Source of the DNA: Ensifer sp. LCM 4579
Lineage (GTDB): Bacteria; Pseudomonadota; Alphaproteobacteria; Rhizobiales; Rhizobiaceae
Reading direction: 5' to 3'
Length of the DNA stretch: 64,000 nt
Assembly: GCF_001854885.1 (NCBI RefSeq)
Contig: NZ_MDDV01000019.1
Span: 1 to 64,000 of the forward strand
The translations under genes were made by a program, and so were the position numbers. Below, in pieces: positions 15,789 to 25,160 of the stretch (the stretch's first letter is position 1; each line of letters begins with the position of its first letter). Under the pieces are notes generated by a model, which did no database searches, was not told where the DNA came from, and was given only the letters and a program-made list of their open reading frames with translations.

Positions 15789-16289
15789 ATGATGTTCAAA
15801 AAAATTCTCATCGCCACGGATGGCTCCGAGCACGCTCAAAAAGCCGTTGAAGTCGGCTCGGATATTGCCGCCAAAAATGGCGCGGAAGTCGTTCTCGTCC
15901 ATGTCTCGCTCATGGGAGAAACGGATGAAGATGTGCAGCAGTTGGTTGAAAATCTGGTACAGCTATCTTCCCCGTCTGACTTGGATGAATTGGATGAAAA
16001 GGACGCCGTGACCGGGGGGCCAACCTCCTTGGAAAAGTTCAATATCGTGGGAAATGAATTACTGAAGCTGGCTGAAGTCACCGCGCGGGCGCACGGCGTC
16101 GGCACGATCACCAAACGGCTCTTGGACGGCGATCCGACGGAACAGATTCTCAAAGCGATCAGAGAAGAAGGCGCTGATCTGGTCGTCTGTGGTGCAAGGG
16201 GCCTTTCAAGCTTCTCCGCACTTGTCCTCGGCAGCATCTCCAACAAGATCGCGCATTTGAGCCCGGTCACATGTGTGACCGTCCGTTAG
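15789..16289 (+). CDS. Universal stress protein, UspA family
   Basis: A 166-residue single-domain Usp. It begins MMFKKILIATDGSEHAQKAV and carries the ATP-binding signature G2xG9xG(S/T) as CGARGLSSFSALVLGS near residue 140. Members of this type bind ATP and support survival under stress or low oxygen. GAGGAG precedes a double ATG (15789, 15792). The FixK-like box upstream and the neighbouring PHA, polyphosphate and cupredoxin genes suggest microaerobic induction. Confidence 0.88.
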   Translation: MMFKKILIATDGSEHAQKAVEVGSDIAAKNGAEVVLVHVSLMGETDEDVQQLVENLVQLSSPSDLDELDEKDAVTGGPTSLEKFNIVGNELLKLAEVTARAHGVGTITKRLLDGDPTEQILKAIREEGADLVVCGARGLSSFSALVLGSISNKIAHLSPVTCVTVR

Positions 16290-16443
16290 CATTGCGCTTG
16301 TATTTGAATCGGCTTGCGGACGCGGCCGCCTCCGACCAGGCATCGGGTCACAGAAAAGGGGGGCGGGCCTCGTCCGTTTGGCGCCGCGATTGGCGTCGGA
16401 AAGATGCTCCCACACCTTTGTTTGGCGAACGCGCTTCTGAGTG

Positions 16444-19044
16444 TCACCGAGACCTTCGCACGCGTATCCGAGTGGCGGTTGCGCCGCCCAGGCGATGCGG
16501 CTGGTTTCGTAACAGGAACCACCGCTTCGCCTGCTCGGCCATGATCAGATAGACGGTCGTCAGGCCGGCAAGCGCCAGCAGCATGCCCGCCGGAAGTGGC
16601 ACGAAGCCGAACCAGCCGCCCAGCGGGCTGAACGGCAGAGCCACCGCCAGCGCCACGATTCCGAGCGAGCTTGCGGCAAGGGCCGGATGCGGCCGGCTCA
16701 GCCATGGCCGCGCCCGCGTGCGGATGACGAAGATCACCAGCACCTGGGTCATCAGCGACTCCACGAACCATCCCGTCTGGAACAGCGCCTCGCCTGCCTG
16801 GAAGACCCACAGCAGCAGCCAGAAGGTGAGAAAGTCGAACAAGGAACTGACCGGGCCCAGCACGAGCATGAAATCGCGGACGAAATCCATGTCCCAGTGG
16901 CGAGGCTCATTGATCATCGCCTCATCGACGCTGTCGAGCGGGATGGCGATTTCGGAGGTGTCATAGAGCAGGTTGTTGAGCAGGATCTGCACGGGCAGCA
17001 TCGGCAGGAAGGGTAGGATGAGCACAGCGCCGGCCATGGAGAACATGTTCCCGAAGTTCGAGCTGGTGCCCATCATCACGTATTTCATGATGTTGGCGAA
17101 AGTCCGCCGGCCCTCGCGCACGCCTTCGACCAGCACGCTGAGGTCGTGCCTGAGGAGGATCATGGCGGCCGCCTCCTTGGCGACGTCGACCGCCCCGTCG
17201 ACAGAGAGGCCGACGTCGGCCGCCTGAAGCGACGGGGCGTCATTGATGCCGTCGCCGAGATAACCGACGACGCGCCCTCTGCGGCGCAGGGCACGAATGA
17301 TGCGCGCCTTCTGGGGCGGCGTGACGCGACAGAACAACGTGGTGCCAGCGAGGCGGGCGGAGAGCGCCTCATCGGTCAGGTTTGAGAGCTCCGGCCCGTT
17401 AATAGTCCCTGCGACCGCAATCCCGAGCGCTGCGCACACATGGCGTGTCACCCGCTCATTGTCCCCGGTGACGATCTTCACCGAGACACCAAGACCGGAG
17501 AGCGCTTCCAGCGCCGGGCGCGCGCTTTCCTTGGGCGGATCGAGAAAGGCTGCGAATCCGGCGAAAGTCAGATCGCTCTCGTCAGCGATGCCGGCATGGT
17601 CGCGCTGCGGCTCGACTTCGCGCCATGCGACGCCTAAGAGGCGAAAGCCCTCATCGCCGAGCCGCTCGAGGGTGGCGCGCGCCTCGGCCCGGGCGCTGTC
17701 ATCGAGCGGCCGGGCAACATCGCTGCCGACCAGCCGATAGGTCGAGGAATGCACGAGCACATCTTCGGGGGCGCCCTTGACGACCAGGAAGCGACGACCA
17801 CCCCGCTCGGCAAGGATCGATACACGCCGCCGCTCGAAATCGAAGGGCACTTCGTCGATCTTGCTCCAGGCGGAAAGGTCGATCGGCGCCGCCTCGAGGA
17901 TGGCATCGTCGAGCGGACTCTTCACGCCGGTCTCGAAGGCGGCATTGACATGGGCCCACTGCAGGACGTCGCTGCTCTCGTTTCCCTCGACGTCGACCTC
18001 GCGGACAAGCTTGATGTGGGCTTCCGTAAGCGTGCCGGTCTTGTCACTGCACAGGATGTCCATGCTGCCGAGGTCGTGGATCGCCGAGAGGCGCTTGACG
18101 ATCACCTCAGCGCGCGACATGCGGACGGCGCCGCGCGCAAGTGTCACCGACACGACCATCGGCAAGAGTTCCGGCGTGAGCCCGACAGCAAGCGCGAGGG
18201 CGAAGAGGAAAGACTCGACCAGCGGCCGATGGAAAAGCAGGTTGATCAGCAGGACGAACAGCACCAGAAACACAGTGAGCCGGACGATCAGCATGCCGAA
18301 GCGACGAATACCAAGTGTGAAAGCGGTCGGCGGAGGCTCCTTGTGCAGCGCACCGACGATGGCGCCCAGGCGCGTGGCCTGCCCGGTGGCGACCACCAAA
18401 GCTCGGGCCATGCCGCTGACAACCGAACTGCCCATGAAGACGCCGTTGTCGGGCGTCGAGGCTTCCTCTCCCTCCGGTGACGCGCCTTTCGCGTTCTTCT
18501 CGACCGGATAGGGCTCACCCGTCAGGAGCGCTTCGTTGACGAACAGGTCACTGGCCTCGATCAGCCGGCAATCGGCGGGAACAAGATTGCCCGCCGAAAG
18601 CAGGACGACGTCGCCGTTCACCAGATCGGCCGCGGGCAAATCCATAGTGCGCCCGTCCCGCATCACGCGGACGCTGAGCGCGACGCGTTGGCGTAGCGCC
18701 TCGGCGGCCGCCTCCGCCCGATGCTCCTGGACGAAGTCGATCAGCACGGACAGGACGACGATTGTCGTGATGATGAGGAAGCTTGCCTCCTCGCGCGTCA
18801 GGGCTGCAATTGATGCGGCGAACAGCAGGATGAGGACAAGAGGATTTGCGAACCGGCGCAGCAGGTCGAGGATCAGACGCTGGCGCTGCGGTTCCTCAAG
18901 GAGGTTCGGTCCCTGGGCTTGGCGTCGCTTGTCGGCCTCCACGGCGCTCAGTCCGTCGGGTGACGCTCGCAAGGCGGCATAGACTTCGCCGAGTGGTCGG
19001 CTCCACGGGGCCGAGCCTTCAAAAGCCTCCTTGGGCACGTCCAT
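16444..19044 (-). CDS. MgtA-like cation-transporting P-type ATPase
   Basis: An 866-residue P-type ATPase of the magnesium-importer (P3B) group. Motifs run in order: TGE in NEALLTGEPYPVEK (about residue 170), the phosphorylated Asp in CSDKTGTLT (about 330), and the hinge GDGINDAPSL (about 590). The NFGNMFSMAGA and LLNNLLYD segments are typical of MgtA/MgtB. It would move Mg2+ (or another divalent ion) across the inner membrane at the cost of ATP. AGGATCG precedes the ATG. It is convergent with uspA. No MgtC or riboswitch-like leader was recognised. Confidence 0.87.
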   Translation of the reverse strand: MDVPKEAFEGSAPWSRPLGEVYAALRASPDGLSAVEADKRRQAQGPNLLEEPQRQRLILDLLRRFANPLVLILLFAASIAALTREEASFLIITTIVVLSVLIDFVQEHRAEAAAEALRQRVALSVRVMRDGRTMDLPAADLVNGDVVLLSAGNLVPADCRLIEASDLFVNEALLTGEPYPVEKNAKGASPEGEEASTPDNGVFMGSSVVSGMARALVVATGQATRLGAIVGALHKEPPPTAFTLGIRRFGMLIVRLTVFLVLFVLLINLLFHRPLVESFLFALALAVGLTPELLPMVVSVTLARGAVRMSRAEVIVKRLSAIHDLGSMDILCSDKTGTLTEAHIKLVREVDVEGNESSDVLQWAHVNAAFETGVKSPLDDAILEAAPIDLSAWSKIDEVPFDFERRRVSILAERGGRRFLVVKGAPEDVLVHSSTYRLVGSDVARPLDDSARAEARATLERLGDEGFRLLGVAWREVEPQRDHAGIADESDLTFAGFAAFLDPPKESARPALEALSGLGVSVKIVTGDNERVTRHVCAALGIAVAGTINGPELSNLTDEALSARLAGTTLFCRVTPPQKARIIRALRRRGRVVGYLGDGINDAPSLQAADVGLSVDGAVDVAKEAAAMILLRHDLSVLVEGVREGRRTFANIMKYVMMGTSSNFGNMFSMAGAVLILPFLPMLPVQILLNNLLYDTSEIAIPLDSVDEAMINEPRHWDMDFVRDFMLVLGPVSSLFDFLTFWLLLWVFQAGEALFQTGWFVESLMTQVLVIFVIRTRARPWLSRPHPALAASSLGIVALAVALPFSPLGGWFGFVPLPAGMLLALAGLTTVYLIMAEQAKRWFLLRNQPHRLGGATATRIRVRRSR

Positions 19045-19129
19045 TGTTGCGATCCTAGCCGGAAATCTCTTCCTAGAGCGCCTTGACCCTCTCGCTCACC
19101 ATTGCTGGCTTAATCGCGCCCTGCTGCAG

Positions 19130-19423
19130 CTAGAAATAGGATCGGGAGAGCGGGCCAATATATTCGGTTCTGAAGCCGGCCACCCGCGCCTTTCGGATAA
19201 AGGCGTTTGCCCCGGCAAGATTTGTCTCAAACTCCTGTGTGATCTGGCTGCCCTTGGCGAAACTTGCCTCGAACCAGTGCCTTGCTCTCGGCGCGAGAAG
19301 GCTGATCCGCCAGATTTGCGCTTCCTTTCTCTCGACGCGGAAATCCGCGCCGAGAGCGGCCCGGTCGGCAAGTTCGGCATTGGGGGCTTTGCTGGGCGGG
19401 ATCATTTGATCAGCGTGGACCAT
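19130..19423 (-). CDS. Small hypothetical protein, 97 aa
   Basis: A basic protein beginning MVHADQMIPPSKAPNAELAD and ending GFRTEYIGPLSRSYF. The frame is open for 16 more codons upstream, but the ATG at 19423 is preferred, since AGAAGGAAG precedes it by eight bases. No known domain is recognised. It lies upstream of the P-type ATPase gene on the same strand, 85 bp away, and may be cotranscribed with it. Confidence 0.5.
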   Translation of the reverse strand: MVHADQMIPPSKAPNAELADRAALGADFRVERKEAQIWRISLLAPRARHWFEASFAKGSQITQEFETNLAGANAFIRKARVAGFRTEYIGPLSRSYF

Positions 19424-19993
19424 GTTCACACTTCCTTCTGTTTCGTTCAGCCGTCGGAGACGGGTGGTCAAGTGTCACGTTGACCCAGGGCGCACTCCTT
19501 TTCGCCATCACAGCACTCGGCTGAGCGGAAGGATGAAATAGCCTACGCATGCAGCCGAAATCGTTCCTTGAGGTGCATCAAATTGAGCGCAACGAGCGAC
19601 ATCCCTCTTGGGGTGGTTCTCCGTCGCTCTTTCCATCGGGCGCAATGGCCCTCCGATTGCCGGCATTATGCCCTTACCACATTGTCGGACGTTGGCTTGG
19701 CGATTACGGATTTGTAAGGAAGTTGGAACTGCTCTGCCGCCGCGGCGAGTATTTTCGCGCGGGGTCGATTCGAACGGCGAGCTTGGGGGCCTGCGGGATC
19801 AAAGTCGATTGACACGCGACGCGAGCTTGTGCCGAGCCTTGCGTTCAAGTCACCCAAATGTCCCGCCATATGCCGGACAACTTGCGTTGCCTGGATCGGG
19901 TCGGCAACCGCAACGCAAGAACTCCTGAGCCCCGGCGCGGATACATGACCCGAAGCGACGGCTTCACCGAGGCGAAAGTCGTTGGCCCGGGTA
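19424..19993. other. Gap without recognisable gene
   Basis: Short open frames exist on both strands, but none has a credible start signal or a recognisable product, and they overlap one another. No repeat or RNA was recognised. Confidence 0.4.
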
Positions 19994-20296
19994 CTATTTC
20001 GCAGCGACGGTGCCTTTCATCGAGGGGTGAACCAGGCATCGGAAATCATGCTTGCCACTGGCGGTGATCCTCACGGTGGCACTCTTGCCCATGGCAAGCC
20101 GCCCGGTGTCGAAGGAGCCGTCCAGCGCCGTCGCGGTATGGGGTTTGGAATCGGCGTTGGTGAAGGTGACCGTGTCGCCGACAGCGACATTCAGCTTGGC
20201 CGGATTGAATTTCATGCCCTTGATTTGGACGGCGTGACCGGCAGCATACGCGGGCAACGCAAGGGCGAGCATGGCAACTGCAAGGGCAATTCGCAT
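19994..20296 (-). CDS. Periplasmic cupredoxin (pseudoazurin/amicyanin-like)
   Basis: A 100-residue blue-copper protein with an N-terminal signal peptide (MRIALAVAMLALALPAYAAG, cut near residue 19). Type-1 copper ligands are visible as His in KPHTAT and the C-terminal Cys-His-Met set in FRCLVHPSM. Such proteins shuttle electrons in the periplasm, for example to nitrite reductase, cytochrome peroxidase or dehydrogenases. The ATG at 20296 is chosen because GAGGAGG precedes it and the signal peptide starts there. The redox partner is not encoded nearby. Confidence 0.85.
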   Translation of the reverse strand: MRIALAVAMLALALPAYAAGHAVQIKGMKFNPAKLNVAVGDTVTFTNADSKPHTATALDGSFDTGRLAMGKSATVRITASGKHDFRCLVHPSMKGTVAAK

Positions 20297-20663
20297 GTGA
20301 TTGTTCCTCCTCTGGTTCCGTTGCCGCGTGGGCAGCGGTACTCTGCCAGGTCGATTACCACCCACTGACGCTTCAGACGGATGATTTATTCCCGATCCTG
20401 CTGCATTCTTTGTTTTTGAGCAGGCATCGAGTTTCCGCGGACAGCGCACTCGGGCAGCCCAGACCATGCAGCCGGGCATCCATGTCCGGTGGGCAGGCGC
20501 CCGGAACGCGTTGACGAATACGCGGTCGTCGCCGTCGCGATCCGCCTCTACCCTTTTACAGACGCGAGAGACTTACGCCTTTGAGTTCCAAGTATTGTCC
20601 TTGTCATAAAACTGATACCGCTAAGAATTTGGCAAAACTTTGCCTAGGCCAGGTCAGGAAACA

Positions 20664-21491
20664 TTAAATATTGTTATGATGACGGAGCCGGAATGTAGGG
20701 GTATTTTCTTCTTGAGGCTGAGTACTGCCGGCGATCCCAGGGGTCGCGACGCGACAGTGTGAGACGCCCCGACCGGAGGCTTGTCGCTTCCATAGTCTAG
20801 GAGGCGCAAAAATGCGCTCGCTCCCGACCGCCGCGGCGACGAGCCCGGCGACGGCGATCGCTGCCAGGGCGACGGGCCAGCGCGGCGCGAAGCGGTGGCC
20901 GAGGGCGCAGCACGCGGCGACGCCGAGACCGAACCCCAGCGGCCACGGGTCAGCCGTCCCGATATCGTGCACGATGCCGAGGATCGTTGGCCCCGGAGCC
21001 AGGCCGGGCATGTCGAGGTTCAGAAGGGACGGGAGCCGTCCCACCGCGATATGTGCTGCGATGCCTGCCATCAGACCCGCGCCGACCGGGGCGGACAGCA
21101 GATCGGCAAGCCAGCCCAACCGAAGGATGCGGATCACGATGAGGAGCATACCCACCATCACAGCGAGCAGCGCGGCCGGCGCTTCGGCACTGGCCGCGGA
21201 GGCGGCGGTCCCCGCAAGCGCTCCGGCGATCACGGGTGCGATCGTCGAATCAGCGCCCACCGACAGGCTCCGGCTGCGGGCGAGCGCCGCGAAGGCGAGG
21301 CTTGCAGCGGCGAAGGCGATCAACCCCTCCGCCGGTGTCACCCCCGCGAGCCTGCCTGTCGCCAGTTGCTCGGGAATGGCCACCGCCGCCAGGGTGACAC
21401 CGGCGGCGATATCGGCGTTCGGCTTCGCGTCGGAAAGCGAGGGGAACAGGACCCATCGATCATGTCGGCCGGATGGCCCCTCGGCGATCAT
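20664..21491 (-). pseudogene. Truncated SulP-family anion transporter
   Basis: The first about 225 residues are a clear SulP permease N-terminus: DIAAGVTLAAVAIPEQL, then a run of membrane helices. A typical SulP has 10-14 helices and a STAS domain (about 500 residues or more). Here similarity ends after about seven helices near AAVGSERIFAPPRLW, and the last about 45 residues are polar and unrelated. The junction is near 20800. The start ATG overlaps the ppk2 stop (ATGA). A functional half-transporter is unlikely. Confidence 0.7.
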
Positions 21492-22348
21492 TTTTGCCGT
21501 GCCTTAGCCGCGTGATAGCGCTGGCGAATGTCGTCGAGATCGACAGTTACCGGCGGAACCGACAGATCCATCTCCCGCAGCGCCGCCGCGATGATTTGCG
21601 CCACCGCGAGATTGCGGTACCACTTGTGATCCGAGGGGATGACGTACCACGGCGCCGCCTCGGTGCCCGTGCGCCAGAGCGCGTCTTCGTAGGCCTCGAG
21701 GTAGCGGTCCCAGAGAAGGCGCTCGGTGTAGTCGCTCTCGCTGATCTTCCAGCGCCGTGCCGGGTCCTCGAGGCGCGCCGCGAAGCGTGCGAGCTGTTCT
21801 TCGGGGCTGATGTGCAGGAAGAATTTCAGGATCCGCGTTCCGTTCGCGGCGAGCCCTGCCTCGAAGGCGTTGATTGCATCGTAGCGGGTCCGCCACACCG
21901 GTTCAGGCACGAGGTCATGCACCCGCACCACCAGCACGTCCTCGTAGTGCGAACGGTTGAAGATCACGACCTCGCCACGGGCCGGCGCTACCCTGTGCGC
22001 GCGCCAGAGGAAATCGTGCGCCGCCTCCTCGGGCGTCGGCTGCTTGAACGCCGCCACGCGCACGCCCTGCGGGTTCATGCCGGAAAAGACATGGCGGATG
22101 GTGCCGTCCTTGCCGGCTGCATCCAGCCCCTGAAGGACGATCAGCAAAGACCGCCCGCGATCGGCGAAGAGCAGGTATTGCAGCCTGTCGAGTTCAGCGA
22201 CCGCGGCCTCGGCCGCTTCGCGCGCATCGGCATGGCTGACATGCGGAAAGATGTCGGCGGGGTCGCGCCGCGCCAGCTTCGGGGCCTCTCCCGGGCTCAG
22301 GAGATGGCGAGCCGCATAAGCATCCAATTCGGGATCAGCTTTCCGCAT
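21488..22348 (-). CDS. ppk2: Polyphosphate kinase 2 family protein
   Basis: A 286-residue PPK2 kinase. The Walker A-like loop is LQGLDAAGKDGTIRHVF (about residues 72-84). It is followed by FKQPTPEEAAHDFLWR and then FNRSHYEDVLVVRV, both diagnostic for PPK2. The family phosphorylates nucleotides with polyphosphate or the reverse, in the cytosol. AGGGAAGC precedes the ATG. It overlaps the sulP remnant and lies downstream of phaC on the same strand with a 204-bp gap. Confidence 0.9.
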   Translation of the reverse strand: MRKADPELDAYAARHLLSPGEAPKLARRDPADIFPHVSHADAREAAEAAVAELDRLQYLLFADRGRSLLIVLQGLDAAGKDGTIRHVFSGMNPQGVRVAAFKQPTPEEAAHDFLWRAHRVAPARGEVVIFNRSHYEDVLVVRVHDLVPEPVWRTRYDAINAFEAGLAANGTRILKFFLHISPEEQLARFAARLEDPARRWKISESDYTERLLWDRYLEAYEDALWRTGTEAAPWYVIPSDHKWYRNLAVAQIIAAALREMDLSVPPVTVDLDDIRQRYHAAKARQK

Positions 22349-22552
22349 GCTTCCCTAGCGCCAATTCTATAGCAACGACTCTATCATTGCCTCCCGGATT
22401 CCGCCACTTCGTACCAGCGCCGGGCGGGTCTCGCGCCGCGCAACCTCGCTGTTCCGCCTTACGCATTTCTGGACGATATGATGATCCGAATCGTGTCGCA
22501 GCCGCGGCCGACGCGACTAAGCTTCGGGCCCACCACTGCCTGAAGGACGGCT

Positions 22553-24388
22553 TTATCGCTGATGCACATAAGTGCCGGGTGCATCCCCGATCGGGGGATA
22601 GCCTCTCTTGCGGGCGCCGATAGCTGCAGGCGCCACCCGTTCCCGCGCAGAATGACTGGCGAGCCACTCGACCCAATCCGGCCACCATGAGCCGTCCTTC
22701 GATAAGGCTGCCACGGCCCATTCCTCGGCACTGACGCCAGAATCGACCTCGCGCGTCAATGCGATGCGATAACGTCTCCCGGGATGGCCTGGTTCGGAGA
22801 TGATGCCGGCGTTGTGGCCCCCGTTCGTCAGCACAAAGGTGACGTCGGTATCGGTGAGATAATGTATCTTGTAGACCGAGTGCCACGGTGCGACATGATC
22901 TCGCTCCGTCCCGACGACGAACATGGGAACCCGAATGTTCTGGAGGTGAGCCGGGCGTCCGTCGACGATGAAACGGCCGGAGGCAAGTTCGTTGTCAAGA
23001 TAGAGGCGCTGCAGATATTCCGCATGCATCCTGTAGGGCATGTGGGTCGGATCTGCGTTCCACGCCGTGAGATCGCTCATAGGGGTGCGCTCACCGATCA
23101 GGTAGTCGTGGACGAGGCGCGACCACACGAGATCGTTGGTGCGCAGCAGTTGAAATGCGCCCGCCATCTGATCTGCGGAGAGACAGCCACTATTCCACAT
23201 CATGCTGTCGAGATAGTGCATCTGACTATGGTCGATGAAGCGCGCCAGTTCGCCCGGTTCGGAGAAGTCCGTCTGGGCGGCAAACAGCGTAACGGATGCC
23301 AATCGCCTGTTTTCGGCGCGCGCCATCGCGGCCGCCGCGATCGCCAAGAGCGTCCCTCCCAGGCAGTAGCCCGTTGCGTGGATCTTGCGTTCAGGAACGA
23401 TGGCGCTGACGGCATCGAGCGCGGCCATGATTCCCAGCCGCCGGTAATCGTCGAGAGCAAGATCGCGGTCCTTCGCGGTCGGATTGCGCCAGGAAATGCA
23501 AAAGACTGTGTGGCCTCGCGACACGAGATAACGGACGAGCGAATTACGGGGTGAAAGGTCGAGGATGTAGTATTTCATGATCCAGGCCGGCACGATCAGG
23601 ATCGGCTCGGCCAGGACGTTCTCCGTCGCGGACGAATATTGGATCAGCTCGATCAGGTGGTTTCGGTAGACGACCTTTCCGGGCGTCGCCGCGATCTCCC
23701 GTCCTACGCGGAACGCTTCGGTCCCGACCGGGGGCTGTCGCATGGCCAGCCGGCTGGCGTCTTCGAGCCAGTTGCGGAATCCCTGAGCGAAATTCGTCCC
23801 GCCCGTTTCCGTTGCCTTTTGGATCACTTCCGGATTGGCGAAGGCAATGTTGGATGGCGAGAACATGTCCAGCATTTGCCGCGCCGTGAAGGAGACGACG
23901 TCCTCATGGTGCGGTGTCATGCCGGGGACGTCGTGCGTGACATTGTTCCACCACTGCTGGCACAGCAAGAACGCCTGTGCCCAGACGGTATAGGGCTGCT
24001 CTTGCCAGCCCTCGGCGCGAAATCGGTTGTCTCCCGGCAGCGCCTCGATGCAGGGCGGCGCGTCCGGACGCGTGGCGGCTGCAGCCATGTAGGTCAGCAA
24101 TTGGCCCCAATTCCACACGGCCTTGTCGGCAAGTTCCATGCGCTTGCCCGGAGCCGATGCGAGATGGATCGACCAGTCGAAGAAGGCGAGCGCCAATGCG
24201 GCAGGTGAAAGACCTCCCGTCGCCATGGCACTCAGAGCCTCACGCATCCGATCGATCGCCCGGAATGCTTCGCTCCCCAAGTCCTCGTCCTCGTTCGGCA
24301 ACGGCGACTGCGCCGCTATCGAGACGGCCGAGACTGCTTGCGCCGGGCGGGCAGCCAAGACCAGTCTGTCACGCGTCAACGTCTCCAT
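22553..24388 (-). CDS. phaC: Poly(3-hydroxyalkanoate) synthase, PhaC-like
   Basis: A 611-residue polymerase that joins 3-hydroxyacyl-CoA units into PHA granules. The lipase-like box is GYCLGG with the nucleophile Cys at about residue 342. The catalytic Asp and His lie in ERDHVAPW and NGGHNAG. The length fits class I PhaC. No phaAB or phasin gene is adjacent, so it is probably a second synthase of the replicon. A FixK/FNR-like box 36-49 bp upstream suggests induction at low oxygen. Confidence 0.9.
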   Translation of the reverse strand: METLTRDRLVLAARPAQAVSAVSIAAQSPLPNEDEDLGSEAFRAIDRMREALSAMATGGLSPAALALAFFDWSIHLASAPGKRMELADKAVWNWGQLLTYMAAAATRPDAPPCIEALPGDNRFRAEGWQEQPYTVWAQAFLLCQQWWNNVTHDVPGMTPHHEDVVSFTARQMLDMFSPSNIAFANPEVIQKATETGGTNFAQGFRNWLEDASRLAMRQPPVGTEAFRVGREIAATPGKVVYRNHLIELIQYSSATENVLAEPILIVPAWIMKYYILDLSPRNSLVRYLVSRGHTVFCISWRNPTAKDRDLALDDYRRLGIMAALDAVSAIVPERKIHATGYCLGGTLLAIAAAAMARAENRRLASVTLFAAQTDFSEPGELARFIDHSQMHYLDSMMWNSGCLSADQMAGAFQLLRTNDLVWSRLVHDYLIGERTPMSDLTAWNADPTHMPYRMHAEYLQRLYLDNELASGRFIVDGRPAHLQNIRVPMFVVGTERDHVAPWHSVYKIHYLTDTDVTFVLTNGGHNAGIISEPGHPGRRYRIALTREVDSGVSAEEWAVAALSKDGSWWPDWVEWLASHSARERVAPAAIGARKRGYPPIGDAPGTYVHQR

Positions 24389-24423
24389 CGCGAAACTCCA
24401 TTTCAGCCTTGCCGCCGCGGTCG

Positions 24424-24437
24424 ATGATGCCGATCAA
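24424..24437. promoter_or_regulatory. FixK/FNR-like box upstream of phaC
   Basis: Read on the phaC strand it is TTGAT-CGGC-ATCAT, one base off TTGAT-N4-ATCAA, and it lies 36 bp upstream of the phaC start. Confidence 0.5.
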
Positions 24438-24720
24438 TGCTCGATCACCGACTGGAAGTGTCCTCGATCGGAACAGAAGGCGGAAGTTTTACTATTTATG
24501 ATGGTGCGCTGCTTCTCAGGTCTGTGCAAGCTACCCTTTCGGGGCTCACCTTAAGTGGGCCTCGAAGAGCAGGTTCGCGCCGCCTTGCCCGGTAGGAAGA
24601 GCTCAATTCGTCGGAAGCGCCGGCGAGGGGAGCACGACGTGCCTCTCGCCGAACAATGAAGCATTTCAGGTCAGGTCAGGTCACGGTCGCGTCAACAGCA
24701 GCGAGATGCCTTGTCCGACA

Positions 24721-24865
24721 CCCACCGATCACTGATCATTTCCGGAAGATCGACCGCGATCGGCTGCTGGGGGTGATGCAGGTCCAGGGAGACGACCGGC
24801 ATTATTTCTTGGCGCTCGAACGTGTGGCGGAGCGGAACTGCGGAGGCGATCCAAGCCACGGCTGA
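24721..24865 (+). pseudogene. C-terminal fragment of a GXWXG/DUF4334 gene
   Basis: The frame encodes ITDHFRKIDRDRLLGVMQ and DDRHYFLALERVAE, nearly the same as the C-terminus of the intact protein at 13242-13784 (ITDHFRRIDRHRLLGVMQ, DDRHYFFELQRV). The N-terminal three quarters, including GXWXG, are missing. Confidence 0.7.
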
Positions 24866-24979
24866 AGTGCGCCAGCGACCATTTGCTCATCTGATAAGAC
24901 GCGCGGCGCTGTAGCCCTCCGCGAAAGATGATGATAGTGGTGCGGGCCTTTCAGGCGGGTGGGCTGCCCCCCACCCTAG

Positions 24980-25102
24980 CCCTCTCCCCGCGCGCGGGGA
25001 GAGGGGACGCGTCGGTGCTGTCCACTCGCTTTTCACGGGCAGCGTGCGGGAAGAAGGCGAGACGTCGCCGCGAGTCCCTTCTCCCCGCCTGCGGAGAGAA
25101 GG
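24980..25102. repeat. Palindromic repeat cluster
   Basis: A perfect 26-bp palindrome, CCCTCTCCCC-GCGCGC-GGGGAGAGGG, lies at 24980-25005. An imperfect one (CCTTCTC...GAGAAGG) lies at 25078-25102. Both are of the Rhizobiales mosaic-element type and sit just upstream of the kpsM-like start. Confidence 0.6.
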
Positions 25103-25160
25103 TCGCGGCAGCGGGATGAGGGGCAGCTCCACGGGCAGGCTATTCAACGCGAGGCGAGAC

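Larger units (their letters stand above)
24389..25160. other. Intergenic region between phaC and the K-antigen locus
   Basis: No intact gene is seen. It contains a FixK-like box, a decayed C-terminal copy of the GXWXG gene and a palindromic repeat cluster, each listed separately. Confidence 0.6.

Noticed and set aside
19549-19928. Two overlapping plus-strand frames between the small protein and cupredoxin genes
   Set aside because: No credible ribosome site or recognisable product, and they overlap each other in different frames.
20634-20651. Possible sigma-54 promoter TTGGCAAAACTTTGCC downstream of the sulP remnant
   Set aside because: The GG and GC elements are nine bases apart instead of the required ten, and the sequence is better described as a small palindrome (GGCAAA-AC-TTTGCC).
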